The notes: generated by a model from the letters alone, not told the origin. A stretch of 64,000 bases of DNA from Nonomuraea aurantiaca (GCF_020215705.1 NZ_JAIWNB010000007.1:310001-374000); one strand, 5' to 3'; counted from the first letter of the stretch, positions 17,086 to 25,928 are shown. Program-made: numbers and translations.

Positions 17086-18072
17086 CTATGCGGTGGCGAC
17101 CATGGGGATGCCCGCGGCGTCGAGCGCGGACTTGACCTGGAGCCTGAGCTCCCGCGCGACCTGCGCCTGCCTGGACGGCAGTGTCTTGGCGGAGATCCGG
17201 AACACCAGCGAACTGTCGGACAGCTGCTCCACGCCGACCACGGTGGGCTCCTCCACGATGAGCGTCTCGCGGAAGTCGGTGTCGGCCCAGATCTCCTCGG
17301 CCACGTGCTCCAGGATGGCCCGGACCGTGGTGACGTCGGTGTTCCAGGCGACGGGGACGTCGAGGTAGGCCCGCGACCAGCCCTGCGACTCGTTGCCGAT
17401 GCGGGTGATGGTGCCGTTGCGGATGTACCAGACGCGGCCGTCTGCGTCACGCAGCCTGGTGACGCGCAGGGTGACCGCCTCGACGGTGCCGACCGCGGCT
17501 CCCGAGTCGATCACGTCGCCCACGCCGTACTGGTCTTCCAGCAGCATGAACATGCCCGCGATGAAGTCCTTGACCAGCTCCTGCGCGCCGAAGCCGATCG
17601 CCACGCCGAGGATGCCGACGCTGGTGAGCAGGGGGGCGATGGGGATCGTCAGCCGGTCGAGCACGGTCAGCACGGCGGTGCCCATGATGACGATCGAGGC
17701 GATGTGCTGCAGCACCGAGCCCATCGTCTCGGCGCGTTGCTTGCGGCGCTCGTGGAGCAGGGCGTCGATGCCCTCGGTCGCGGCGCCGGTCCTGCGGAAC
17801 CGGCCGGTGAGCGAGGTGCCGGTGGCGGCGCGGCTGACCACCCGGGTGATCAGGCGCTTGGCGATGTTCCGCACGACGAGGGCGAGCACCAGGATCAGGA
17901 CGACCGTGATGAGCGTGGCGACGATGGGGGCGAGGGAGCCTACAGGTAGGGAGTCTTGCAGGAACCCGCAGAGGAACTTGTCATTCTCGCAGGCCGCACC
18001 CACATCGCTGATCATCTTCGACGGGTCCAGCGGACTCGGCGGAGGAGTAGTAGGCGGTGCCAGCAGGAACAC
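17086..18072 (-). CDS. MscS-family mechanosensitive channel
   Basis: 328-residue small-conductance channel subunit. An unstructured N-terminus is followed by a first membrane helix (LAPIVATLITVVLILVLALVV), then a Lys/Arg-rich stretch, two more helices, and the pore-lining TM3 seen as GILGVAIGFGAQELVKDFIAGMF, then the cytosolic beta domain (YGVGDVIDSGAAVGTVEAVTLR). Opens on hypo-osmotic shock. GTG 18072 is the first start in frame. A long hairpin lies 23 bp upstream. Confidence 0.93.
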   Translation of the reverse strand: MFLLAPPTTPPPSPLDPSKMISDVGAACENDKFLCGFLQDSLPVGSLAPIVATLITVVLILVLALVVRNIAKRLITRVVSRAATGTSLTGRFRRTGAATEGIDALLHERRKQRAETMGSVLQHIASIVIMGTAVLTVLDRLTIPIAPLLTSVGILGVAIGFGAQELVKDFIAGMFMLLEDQYGVGDVIDSGAAVGTVEAVTLRVTRLRDADGRVWYIRNGTITRIGNESQGWSRAYLDVPVAWNTDVTTVRAILEHVAEEIWADTDFRETLIVEEPTVVGVEQLSDSSLVFRISAKTLPSRQAQVARELRLQVKSALDAAGIPMVATA

Positions 18073-18094
18073 TGGTGGGGTCCCCTTCCGGAAG

Positions 18095-18153
18095 CGGTTC
18101 GGTCGACGGACTTTTCGAGCGGAACGCTCAAAAAGATACCGCCGACCGAACCG
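18095..18153. repeat. Long imperfect inverted repeat upstream of mscS
   Basis: Arm 18095-18121 (CGGTTCGGTCGACGG then ACTTTTCGAGCG) pairs with 18125-18153 (CGCTCAAAAAGATACCG then CCGACCGAACCG) with about three mismatches or bulges and a 3-base loop. In the mscS leader this would make a near-continuous 27-bp stem ending 23 bases from the start codon. Confidence 0.75.
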
Positions 18154-18509
18154 GCCGCAGTCACATCACGCCGGGGAAGACGGGGTTGTCAGGCCCCTTG
18201 GGCCGCGGAGGGCGAGGCCTGACGCTCCGGTGACGTACGGCTCGGCTGGGACACACACCCGGAAGCATGTCCCAAGCCGTTTCCGGGAGGGGTCCCCCGA
18301 ACACCCTCCAGGCGGACCTGGAGGGCATCTCCTGTGTACGGCTGGCTGGCCGTACAAGCACGAGTCCCGCGAGAAGCGGAACCGGCGGGATGGCCAGAGC
18401 CCCTGCGGCGTGCAGGAGACCCTCCGCACCGGCCACCCCGCCGGCTCCGAGAAGCCGCCATGGGTGCGGTGAGCCGTGGTGGCTGCGCTCCACCCGGACC
18501 ACCGCGTCA
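18154..18509. other. Intergenic stretch without a gene
   Basis: 356 bp between the mscS leader and the small gene at 18510. No open frame here looks coding. It contains a hairpin with arms TGTACGGC (18335-18342) and GCCGTACA (18349-18356). Nothing else recognised. Confidence 0.5.
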
Positions 18510-18794
18510 TCATTCCCCCACGGCGGCGAGTACGCGTGCGACCTTGGTCGCCGCACCAGCCGGGTCGTCGGCCGTATGCATGCGCTCACCCCAGGACCAG
18601 CAGTACCACCAGTCCGGAAGCTCGGCGACCGCAATGGGCCGGCAGGTGACGCTCTCGGTCAGACTGGTCGCGTTCGGGTTGATCACCCGGACGAACACCC
18701 GCCCGTTCTGGGTCCGAACCACTCGTGCGAGCAACCCGCGAGCGTCGAGTTCCGACACCAAACGCTCCAGGTGCCCGAAGTTGTCGTCCCCCAC
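18510..18794 (-). CDS. Small hypothetical protein divergent from the XRE regulator
   Basis: 94-residue protein of unknown function. It begins VGDDNFGHLERLVSELDARG, is mixed alpha/beta by eye, and has a WWYCWSWGERM aromatic cluster near the middle-to-end. I chose GTG 18794 because GGAGGGACGAAAG gives a well-spaced ribosome-binding site; the frame is open to 18842 but that part looks non-coding. It is transcribed away from the XRE-TPR regulator across a 270-bp spacer, an arrangement that often marks a regulator-target pair. No signal peptide or membrane segment. The small size and context could also fit an anti-regulator or effector, but that is a guess. Confidence 0.7.
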   Translation of the reverse strand: MGDDNFGHLERLVSELDARGLLARVVRTQNGRVFVRVINPNATSLTESVTCRPIAVAELPDWWYCWSWGERMHTADDPAGAATKVARVLAAVGE

Positions 18795-19066
18795 CTTTCG
18801 TCCCTCCCTTGAATCGTTGCTGGTGGGCCAAAGATGACTCAAGTCAACGGAGTGCGCAACGAGGGGTTTCTGCTCACGGGGAGTCCGTTGTCCCTCATAG
18901 GGGGGAAGAAACAGTCCGCCGGAAGACGATCCTTAACCGGAACCTTCATGAAGGCGTTTCCAACCCGTCAGCAATGCGCCATAGTCATTGGTAGGCGCAG
19001 CGCGACCTTATCGCTACGCTCGGTTAGCAGTTTCGGACCGACGGGACTTGCGTGAGAGGGGCCGGG

Positions 19067-20623
19067 ATGTCCGGCAGGCAGCACAGAGAGACGGAGATGG
19101 CGCGGCGGATCCGGGCCAGAGGGCTCGCGACCGGGCGCACCTCCGCTCAGATCGCTGAGGAGATCCACGAGCACTGTGGACCCCAGTTCGGCACGACCAG
19201 GATCAAGGGACATCGCCTCTCGCACGGCATCGCCCTGGCCGACGTCATCGAGCAGGTCAGAGCCCTGTTCGAGCGCGACGGCAAGACCCAGCCCGGCATC
19301 GGCGAAACCCTGCTGTCCGCCTACGAGAGCGGGCTCAAACGGCCCGGCCCCGAATATCTCCACTACCTCTGCTCGGTCTACCGGGTCGAGCCGGGCGCCC
19401 TCGGCTACGAGGGTCCGTGCATCTGCGGCCACGGTCACCGGATGCCCGGGGTGGTCGCCGCCGAGGTCAAGGAGCGGCCCTCCATCGCGAGCCCACAGCG
19501 CGAGCTGCTGGTGCCACCGGAGAAGGCGACGCCGGCCCCCTCCGACGAGGAGGACGAGAACATCCTGCGTCGCACGCTGCTGAAGCTGCTGAACAACAGC
19601 ACCCAGACCGCCAAGTTCGAGGGCGAGGTGCTGGGCGCCTGCGAGGGCATCAGGCGGCGGATGGACGCCATGCTCGTGTCGGCCACCGTCTCTCCCGCCA
19701 TGCTCGATCAGTGGGAGGAGGCCACGCTGGCCTTCGGGCGCCAATACACCACCACCGCGCCGCTGCGGCTGCTGTGCGACGTGCTGCTCGAGCTCAGCGC
19801 CGTCCACAACGCCATGTCCTGCCGCCAGCCCATCGACCTGCAGGAACGCCTGTGTCGCATGGCCGCTCAGCTCTCCGGGCTGAGCGGCATGATCATGATC
19901 AACCTCGGCGACCACCGGCTGGCCCGCTCCTTCTTCCGTACCGGCCGCACGGCCGCCGACGAGACCGGCGACCGCGCGCTGCGCGCCTGGGTGACGGCCC
20001 GCGAGGCGCTGGTCCCGCTCTACTACGGCGACGCCCGCGAGGCGCTCAACCTGGCCAAGAAGAGCCGCGACCTGGCCGGCCAGACACCGTGCGCCGCGCA
20101 GGCCATGGCGCCGGTCGTCGAGGCCCGCGCGCTGGCCATGATCTCGGGCGTCGACAGCAAGAAAGAGGTCGTCGACCAGGCCAAACGCGCTCTGGCGCGG
20201 GCCAGGAACGCCTTCTCGCACATGAAGTCGCACGAGCGCGAGGACATGGCCTTCGGCTACACCGAACGGCAGCTCTACTTCTACCAGGGCGACGTGCTGA
20301 CGAAGCTCGGCCAGACCCTCGAAGCCGAGGTGGTGCTCGACCAGGCACTCGACAAATATCAGGATCACATCATCGACCAGACGCTGATCAGGCTGGACCG
20401 CGCACAATGCCGCCTGATCGAGGGGGACGTCGGGGAGGCCATCGCCATGGGACATGAGGCGATGCGCCTGCTCGGTCCCGAATACCGCACCGATTTCATC
20501 ATGCGCCCGGCTATCGCGCTCGCACAGGCGATCAAGGCGCGCGACGCGAATCATCCCGACCTGGCCGCGTTCCAGGAGGAACTGCGTCCTTCTGAGCTGG
20601 CCACCGGGGAAGGGAGTGCATGA
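19067..20623 (+). CDS. XRE-type HTH regulator with TPR domain
   Basis: 518 residues. The N-terminal 115 hold a helix-turn-helix (IALADVIEQVRALF... GIGETLLSAYESGLKRPGPEYLHYLCSVYRV), then CICGHGH (118-124, a possible metal or structural motif), a charged linker, and a long helical TPR-like region to the end (LARSFFRTGRTAADETGDRALRAWVTARE and similar). This architecture is like peptide-sensing RRNPP-type regulators, although many actinobacterial members have no known ligand. ATG 19067 follows GAGAGGGGCCGGG. Its stop overlaps the GNAT start (ATGA), so both are one operon. The 270-bp divergent region before it contains TGACT-CA-AGTCA (18835-18846) and CCTTCATGAAGG, possible operators. Confidence 0.88.
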   Translation: MSGRQHRETEMARRIRARGLATGRTSAQIAEEIHEHCGPQFGTTRIKGHRLSHGIALADVIEQVRALFERDGKTQPGIGETLLSAYESGLKRPGPEYLHYLCSVYRVEPGALGYEGPCICGHGHRMPGVVAAEVKERPSIASPQRELLVPPEKATPAPSDEEDENILRRTLLKLLNNSTQTAKFEGEVLGACEGIRRRMDAMLVSATVSPAMLDQWEEATLAFGRQYTTTAPLRLLCDVLLELSAVHNAMSCRQPIDLQERLCRMAAQLSGLSGMIMINLGDHRLARSFFRTGRTAADETGDRALRAWVTAREALVPLYYGDAREALNLAKKSRDLAGQTPCAAQAMAPVVEARALAMISGVDSKKEVVDQAKRALARARNAFSHMKSHEREDMAFGYTERQLYFYQGDVLTKLGQTLEAEVVLDQALDKYQDHIIDQTLIRLDRAQCRLIEGDVGEAIAMGHEAMRLLGPEYRTDFIMRPAIALAQAIKARDANHPDLAAFQEELRPSELATGEGSA

Positions 20624-21141
20624 AGCTGAAGATCCGACGTTATCGTTGGTCTGACCTCGACACCATCCTCGCCCTGCACCGGATCTCTCTCGCCGAGGTG
20701 GGACTGGCGCCGGGCGACGGTGTTTACTACGACGACGACTTCCCCCGCATCCAGGAGCTCTACCTGGCGTGCGGCGGTGACTTCCTCGTCGGCGAGCTCG
20801 GCTCGCGGGTCGTGGCCATGGGCGGCCTGAGACCCATCGACTCGGAGACGGCCGAGGTGTGCCGGCTGCGGGTCCATCCGGACTTCCAGCGACGCGGGTT
20901 CGGCGCCACCATGCTGCGGGCCCTGGAGAAACGGGCGGTGGAGCTGGGCTTCCACCGCGTCCGCGGAGACACGACCCTCAACCAGGGGGCCGCCCTGGCG
21001 CTGTACGAGCGCCACGGCTGGCGGGAGATCGCCCGGCGGCAGGTCGGTGACCTCGTCGTCGTCTATGGCGAGAAGCGCCTTGTGCCGCAGGAGGGTGACC
21101 ACCGGCGGGTCGTCGAGTCCGCCGACGCGCTCGAATCGTAG
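20620..21141 (+). CDS. GNAT-family N-acetyltransferase
   Basis: 173-residue GCN5-fold protein. VCRLRVHPDFQRRGFGATML contains the acetyl-CoA loop (R/Q-x-x-G-x-G/A, about residues 84-103), followed by NQGAALALYERHGWRE. The acceptor is unknown. Translationally coupled to the upstream XRE-TPR regulator by a four-base overlap. A strong hairpin follows 13 bp after the stop, so the operon probably ends here. Confidence 0.9.
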   Translation: MKLKIRRYRWSDLDTILALHRISLAEVGLAPGDGVYYDDDFPRIQELYLACGGDFLVGELGSRVVAMGGLRPIDSETAEVCRLRVHPDFQRRGFGATMLRALEKRAVELGFHRVRGDTTLNQGAALALYERHGWREIARRQVGDLVVVYGEKRLVPQEGDHRRVVESADALES

Positions 21142-21153
21142 TGCCATAACCCC

Positions 21154-21187
21154 GTGCCTGCCCGGGCCGAAGTGTGCGGGCAGGCAC
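21154..21187 (+). terminator. Strong hairpin after the XRE/GNAT operon
   Basis: GTGCCTGCCCG (21154-21164) pairs perfectly with CGGGCAGGCAC (21177-21187); 12-base loop, no T run. Confidence 0.55.
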
Positions 21188-21368
21188 ACTCCGTAGTCGC
21201 GCGGCCGAGCCGGGCGAGCGGAGGTGAGGGAAATGGTGCCCTGGAGACTCCTGCGGATAGGGATGTACGCACCCGCGGGTGAGGCTCGTTCTTCTCGGTG
21301 GTAGAGGAACATCACCGGCTGCTGCCTGTACACCGATGGCTGCTGATTGTAGTGAGATGCTTTTTGGC

Positions 21369-22616
21369 ATGGCCGTTGTGCCCGCTCCCCGGCCCCTCCT
21401 GGGAGCCGTGCTCCTGTTGTTCGTCAGCGCCGCGTGGGGGTCGGCGTTCCCGCTGATGAAAGATCTCATCCTTCGGTTACCCGTCGAGGATCTGCTCGCC
21501 GAGCGCTACCTCCTCGCGGCGCTCACCCTGCTCCTGCTCCGGCCGCGCAGCCTCCGGCGCCTGTCACGGGGGACCTGGGTCAACGGGGTCATCCTGGGGG
21601 CCATGTTCGGCGTCGGGCAGTGCGCCCAGGCCATCGCGCTCGACAGCCTCCCATCGGCGGTGTCGGGGTTCGCCGTCGGGTGCAACGTGGTCATCACCCC
21701 GATCCTGGCCCTGGTGGTGTTCCGGGCCAAAGTGCTCCACCGGGTCTGGGCGGGCGTGGGACTCGCCTTGGCCGGCATGACCGTATTCACGTTGATGCGC
21801 GGCGCGGAGGACCGGGAGATCTCCTTGCTCGCGCTCGGGGTGACGCTCGGTGCCGCCGCCCTCTACTCCGGCCACACGCTGTACCTCTCGCGGCTCTCGG
21901 GCGGCGAGAAGGTCTTCGACGCCTACGCGCTCACCGTCATCCAGCTCGCCACGATCGGCGCCATGGCCGGGGTGCTGGCCGTGCGCGACGGGATCGCGGT
22001 GCCCGCCACCCTCTCCGACTGGGGGATACTCGCCCACCTCTCCGTCGTCTCGTGCGCTCTGGGCTTCCTGGCCCGCTCGTACGGCCAGGCGCACGTCCCG
22101 GCCATCCCCAGCGCCGTGCTGATGTCGTCCCAGCCACTCTGGGTGACGGCGATCGCGGTGATCTGGTTCCACGAGCAGGTGGGCCTGAGCATGATCGTGG
22201 GCGGCGGGCTGATGGCGGCCGCGATGCTGCTGGCCGTGCCCGGCAGGGGCTCGCCGCGAGACATGGGGGACCGGGCCCTGGCCGTGGTGACCAGGAAGGC
22301 CAGGAGGGTGCTGGCCGACCTGAAGACCAAGCGGGACGATCCGCTGAAGCTGGAGCGGCGCGCTGTGTCGTACCCCGCCAAGACCGCCTGTGCGCGTCCC
22401 GAGGCGTGCCCGTGGAACGTCCGGTCGCACAAGGGGACGAGGGAGCCCAGCCTCGATCGGTTGATCGAGCAGGCCACCAACATCGTCAGAGCGAAGAACC
22501 TTTCTCACGACGGTTGCCCATCGGACGGTCTCGTCGGCCGATGTTTGTGCGCGTTGGTCGAGGAATCTGGACAGAAGAGGTCGGTGTCAATCTCCCGCTG
22601 GTTTCGGTCCCAATAG
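21369..22616 (+). CDS. DMT-superfamily (EamA) transporter with long C-terminal tail
   Basis: Ten hydrophobic helices in two EamA repeats fill residues 10-290 (AAWGSAFPLMKD at the first repeat, PLWVTAIAVIWFHEQVG in the second). EamA proteins usually end there; this one continues for about 124 hydrophilic residues with basic, Cys-containing segments (KTACARPEACPW, DGCPSDGLVGRCLC). I chose ATG 21369; GTG 21279 is possible. The tail has normal high-GC codon use at first but becomes A/T-richer near the end, so it may be a recently gained extension or a run-on after a lost stop. Next gene on the strand is the 24-codon ORF 125 bp away. Confidence 0.85.
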   Translation: MAVVPAPRPLLGAVLLLFVSAAWGSAFPLMKDLILRLPVEDLLAERYLLAALTLLLLRPRSLRRLSRGTWVNGVILGAMFGVGQCAQAIALDSLPSAVSGFAVGCNVVITPILALVVFRAKVLHRVWAGVGLALAGMTVFTLMRGAEDREISLLALGVTLGAAALYSGHTLYLSRLSGGEKVFDAYALTVIQLATIGAMAGVLAVRDGIAVPATLSDWGILAHLSVVSCALGFLARSYGQAHVPAIPSAVLMSSQPLWVTAIAVIWFHEQVGLSMIVGGGLMAAAMLLAVPGRGSPRDMGDRALAVVTRKARRVLADLKTKRDDPLKLERRAVSYPAKTACARPEACPWNVRSHKGTREPSLDRLIEQATNIVRAKNLSHDGCPSDGLVGRCLCALVEESGQKRSVSISRWFRSQ

Positions 22617-22741
22617 GCCAGTAATCGCAGTCAAAAAACAAGCGGTTCTTATTGATTGACCGCTCACTTATTCGCCAGAAAACTTGATATTCGCTGAGGT
22701 GTCCGATAGTGGTGAATAAACCCAAAAGTGAGAGGTTCATC
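22617..22741 (+). promoter_or_regulatory. A/T-rich leader and probable promoter of the peptide/TPR unit
   Basis: This 125-bp gap is far richer in A/T than the surrounding DNA. It has an inverted repeat AGCGGT (22641-22646) / ACCGCT (22659-22664), a TTGATA box (22684-22689) and GATAGT (22705-22710), which are a weak -35/-10 pair. GTGAGAGG just before 22742 is a ribosome-binding site for the 24-codon ORF. Confidence 0.5.
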
Positions 22742-22816
22742 ATGAAGCGCATCGTCGTCCGCAAGCCTGGCACCGCGAGGCTCGCCGGGACCTCCAGCGT
22801 CATACATAAGGGGTGA
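22742..22816 (+). CDS. 24-residue basic peptide ORF, stop overlapping the TPR gene start
   Basis: Begins MKRIVVRKPG and ends SSVIHKG: six Lys/Arg and one His in 24 residues, no acidic residue, no Cys. GAGAGG lies seven bases before ATG. The stop TGA (22814-22816) overlaps the GTG start (22813) of the TPR gene as GTGA. I do not recognise the peptide. It could be a leader peptide that couples translation to the TPR protein, a secreted signal sensed by a TPR protein, or a precursor peptide. Too short for codon statistics to be strong evidence, but its third positions are mostly G/C although the flanking DNA is A/T-rich. Confidence 0.55.
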   Translation: MKRIVVRKPGTARLAGTSSVIHKG

Positions 22817-24552
22817 TCGAGGGAAGGTCCCATCTCAGGGCTCAGGGGGGCCCGCCCGACCGATGGGAGGCCGTACACCTGCTGATGCCGTTGATCGACG
22901 GGCACAGACGGCCCCTGGGCCCCTACACCGTCGGATCCGCGCTGCTGCACCACCTGGTCCCGGCCGCCTTGGACAGCTCCAAGGATCTCGTGGCGGCCCA
23001 TGACATCGAGATCCAAGCAGTGGCACCCGGTCTGTGCGACCGGGTACCCCTCCGCAGGATGGCTCTGGACGCGAGCCTGTCCGAGGACGAGCGCATTCTG
23101 GTGCCCGCGCCGCGCCGCTCACTGCGGCTGGCCAACGGGATCGCGGAGTTCGTCCGCGCGGTGGTGCCGCCCGGTCGCGCCCTGGCGGTGTGCAACGCCG
23201 ACGCCGTCGATCCCACCGACGCCGAACTGCTCGACGTGCTGATGCGCAGGATCCCGCCGGACATCCTGACGATCATGGTCTACTCCGGCGGGCCGGAGCC
23301 CCCCGAGGAATCGCGCGATGCCGACGAGCTGTGGGAGCTCGTCGACCACTGCACGAGGGAGGGCTTCCTGCACGCGCTGGTCGAGCTGGGCCAGCTCGGC
23401 CTCGCGCGCACCGAGCCCGGCAGTCGGCGGTGGTGGCTCTTCGCGCAGCGCACCGCGACCGCGCTCGGCGCGCTCGGCCAGACGCTCGAGGCCCGCGTGC
23501 TGTGGGAGGCCGCCCGCCGCTCCAGCCAGGATCCCGCCGTCCACTCCGCCAGCGCCTACGGCACCGCCATGCTCGACGCCCGCCACCCCGACGCCGCCCA
23601 GCGCGACCTGGGCCGGGCCACGGGCTGGATCAACCAGGCGATAGCCATCTCCAGCCTGCTGCCCGACCCCATGGAACGCGCCTTCAAGCTCGGCTTCGAC
23701 CGCAACGGGCTCGCGCTGATCGAGCTGCGGCAGGGCCGTCCCGAGGCCGCGCTCGCCCTGGTGGACTCCGCCATCGACCTGGCCCGCGAGCTGGGTGAGC
23801 GGCACCCGGTGCACCGGATGGTGCTGCTGGCCAACCGTGCCCAGCTGCTGGCCACGCTCGGGCGGGTCAAGGAGGCGCTGGAGGAGTACGGTGCGGCCAT
23901 CGCGATCGATCCGATGTTCCCCGACTACTACCTCGACCGCGGCAACCTGCTCTACCGGCTCGGGCGGCACGGGGAGGCGCTGGCCGACTACGAGTGGGCG
24001 ATGGAGGTCGGGCCGCCGCTGCCCGAGGCGCACTACAACCGGGCCGAGCTGCGCGTCGTACGGGACGACCTCGGTGGCGCCCTCATGGACCTCGGCCGGG
24101 TGATCGAGCTGGACCCGGACTACCTCGACGCCTACATCAACCGGGCGGGCCTGCTGGCCATGCTGGAGCGGGACGAGGAGGCCAGGGCCGACGTGACGGT
24201 CGGGCTGGGCCAGTCGCCGGGCAATCCGTACCTGCTGGTCGTGCTGGGTCAGCTGGAGACCGCGGCCGGCCGGCTGGGCGAGGCCCGCCGGGCGCTGGAC
24301 CTGGCGGTCGGCGCGGCTCCCGAGCTGGCGTCGGCCTGGGGCAACCGCGGCGTGCTGCGCTACGAGGCGGGGGACTGGGTGGGCGCGCTGGCCGACCTGA
24401 CGCAGGCCATCACCCTCGAAGCCCACCAGCCGACCCTCTACGACAACCGCGCCGTGGTCCATCGCGCCCTCGGCCACCCGGCCGAGGCGGCGGCCGACGA
24501 CGAGCGGGCGGCCCGTCTGCGGTCGGGCAGCGTTCAGGGCATCCGCGATTAG
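22813..24552 (+). CDS. TPR protein with degenerate ATPase-like N-terminal half
   Basis: 579 residues from GTG 22813 (or 555 from ATG 22885). The N-terminal 180 residues resemble the AAA/STAND-type region of actinobacterial TPR proteins (RSLRLANGIAEFVRAVV, CNADAVDPTDAELLDVLMRRI, DILTIMVYSGG), but no Walker A motif is visible, so it may not bind ATP. After a helical middle, residues 300-575 are tandem TPRs (GRVKEALEEYGAAIAIDP, YYLDRGNLLYRLGRHGEALADYEWAMEVGP, DLGRVIELDPDYLDAYINRAGLLAM). TPR arrays bind peptides or proteins. Start choice rests on the GTGA overlap with the 24-codon ORF. No transmembrane segment. Function unknown. Confidence 0.82.
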   Translation: MIEGRSHLRAQGGPPDRWEAVHLLMPLIDGHRRPLGPYTVGSALLHHLVPAALDSSKDLVAAHDIEIQAVAPGLCDRVPLRRMALDASLSEDERILVPAPRRSLRLANGIAEFVRAVVPPGRALAVCNADAVDPTDAELLDVLMRRIPPDILTIMVYSGGPEPPEESRDADELWELVDHCTREGFLHALVELGQLGLARTEPGSRRWWLFAQRTATALGALGQTLEARVLWEAARRSSQDPAVHSASAYGTAMLDARHPDAAQRDLGRATGWINQAIAISSLLPDPMERAFKLGFDRNGLALIELRQGRPEAALALVDSAIDLARELGERHPVHRMVLLANRAQLLATLGRVKEALEEYGAAIAIDPMFPDYYLDRGNLLYRLGRHGEALADYEWAMEVGPPLPEAHYNRAELRVVRDDLGGALMDLGRVIELDPDYLDAYINRAGLLAMLERDEEARADVTVGLGQSPGNPYLLVVLGQLETAAGRLGEARRALDLAVGAAPELASAWGNRGVLRYEAGDWVGALADLTQAITLEAHQPTLYDNRAVVHRALGHPAEAAADDERAARLRSGSVQGIRD

Positions 24553-24577
24553 GCAGGGCATCGGCCAGGATGTAGGG

Positions 24578-25033
24578 ATGCCGAAGCAACGAGCGGCCAG
24601 GGCGGCGGCGGTCTACGCGGCCTTGGGCGTTCTCTGGTGGGCCACCGCCCGCATCGGGTGGACGGCCGTCGGCTGCGAGGAGTGGAACTGCATACCTCCG
24701 GCGCTCGGCACCCTCCTGGCGATCACCGTGGGCACGTTCGCCCTGTCGGTCGTGGTGCTCAACCGGGTGGAGGTACGGCCGGGCTTCCGCGTGGCCTGGG
24801 TGACGGCCGCCATGCTGGTGGTCTTCAGGGTGGCGGGCGAGGTGCTCCCGTCCTCGTCGTCCAGGTTCGCCCACGTGGTGATGTCGGCGGTGGCGTTCGC
24901 GATGGCGGGTGCCTTGGCGGCCTTCGCGACGGACACGGAGGTCGCCAAGGGCAGGCGGCTGCTCGTGTCGCTCGGCGTCCCGGCTCTGGTGTTCGTCGCG
25001 ATCGCGGTGTCCTGGTGGTGGCGCGGACCTTGA
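24578..25033 (+). CDS. Hypothetical membrane protein, four helices
   Basis: 151 residues with four predicted membrane segments (AAAVYAALGVLWWATARIGW, LGTLLAITVGTFALSVVVL, VAWVTAAMLVVFRVAGEV, LLVSLGVPALVFVAIAVSW) and one exposed Cys-containing loop (GCEEWNC). I do not recognise the family. ATG 24578 follows AGGATGTAGGG. It lies between the TPR gene and a serine-hydrolase gene, with no tight coupling, so context does not inform its role. Confidence 0.8.
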   Translation: MPKQRAARAAAVYAALGVLWWATARIGWTAVGCEEWNCIPPALGTLLAITVGTFALSVVVLNRVEVRPGFRVAWVTAAMLVVFRVAGEVLPSSSSRFAHVVMSAVAFAMAGALAAFATDTEVAKGRRLLVSLGVPALVFVAIAVSWWWRGP

Positions 25034-25124
25034 CCCGGCGCCGGCGGGTTTTCCGGCGACCCGCCGGGCGCGGAGTGGCACGAAGGGCGCTGGCAGAGCC
25101 CCTCCTGGGGCTACGGTGGGACCC

Positions 25125-25907
25125 GTGGCCTTTGACGAGCTGTTGCGCGACCTCCAGGAAGGAGCCAGCGCTCAGGCGGCGGGCATCAGGCGCGGCTACG
25201 GCGGCCCGCCCGCCCGCACGGTGAGCGTCCGCTCCGGCCTGGCCCGGCTGCGCTGCGCCTCGCTGCTCAAGCCGCTGTACGCGTGGGTGGCGGCCGCGCA
25301 CATCCCCGACGCCGAGCGCTGGCGCCGCCACGCCGAGCCTGCGGTGGTCGTCTCGTCCAACGCCGACACGCTCAACCTCTGGCTCGCGGTCGGGCCGCGG
25401 GTCATCCTGGACGACATCTACCAGCGCACGGGCGTCGTCTGGGCGCCGCCCAACGGGGATCCGTCGCGCTTCGGCTCGGTCGAGGTGGCGGCCGACGAGG
25501 TCGCCACCGCCTACGCGGCGCTCGCCCAGACCGCCGCCGCCGGCGACCCGGTGGCGGGCACGGTCCTCGACTGGATGCGCGAGGTCACGGGCCAGCAGGC
25601 GTTCGGCGCCCGCGAGGCGCTCGGCTCGCCGGAGGCCGGGGTCAAGTGCGGCTGGTACGGCGCGCCGGACGAGACATGCCTGCGCACGCACGCCGTGGCG
25701 GTGCTCCCCAGGGGCGGCACTCGGGCGACGGTCGTGGTGGGGATGACGGCGCAGCCCTACACCGACCCGGGGGAGCGGGAGATCTACGCGGCTCGGGTGA
25801 CCGAAGGGCTGCCGGTGGAGGGCGAGCACGAGAAGGTGGCGGGGGAGCTGCTGCGCGGGCTGATGCTGACCACGCTGACGGAGCTGGGTCATCGCCACCC
25901 GTCCTGA
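25125..25907 (+). CDS. Serine hydrolase, class A beta-lactamase-related fold
   Basis: 260 residues from GTG 25125. The three active-site motifs of the penicillin-binding/beta-lactamase superfamily are visible in order: SLLK (SxxK) near residue 47, SSNAD (SxN-type) near 84, and KCGWYG where KTG would be. No signal peptide is evident, so it is likely cytoplasmic, and the KCG replacement is unusual; actual beta-lactamase activity is doubtful. It could be an esterase or an inactive relative. Neighbours give no hint. Confidence 0.72.
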   Translation: MAFDELLRDLQEGASAQAAGIRRGYGGPPARTVSVRSGLARLRCASLLKPLYAWVAAAHIPDAERWRRHAEPAVVVSSNADTLNLWLAVGPRVILDDIYQRTGVVWAPPNGDPSRFGSVEVAADEVATAYAALAQTAAAGDPVAGTVLDWMREVTGQQAFGAREALGSPEAGVKCGWYGAPDETCLRTHAVAVLPRGGTRATVVVGMTAQPYTDPGEREIYAARVTEGLPVEGEHEKVAGELLRGLMLTTLTELGHRHPS

Positions 25908-25928
25908 GCCCGCTATATTTCCCTGTTC

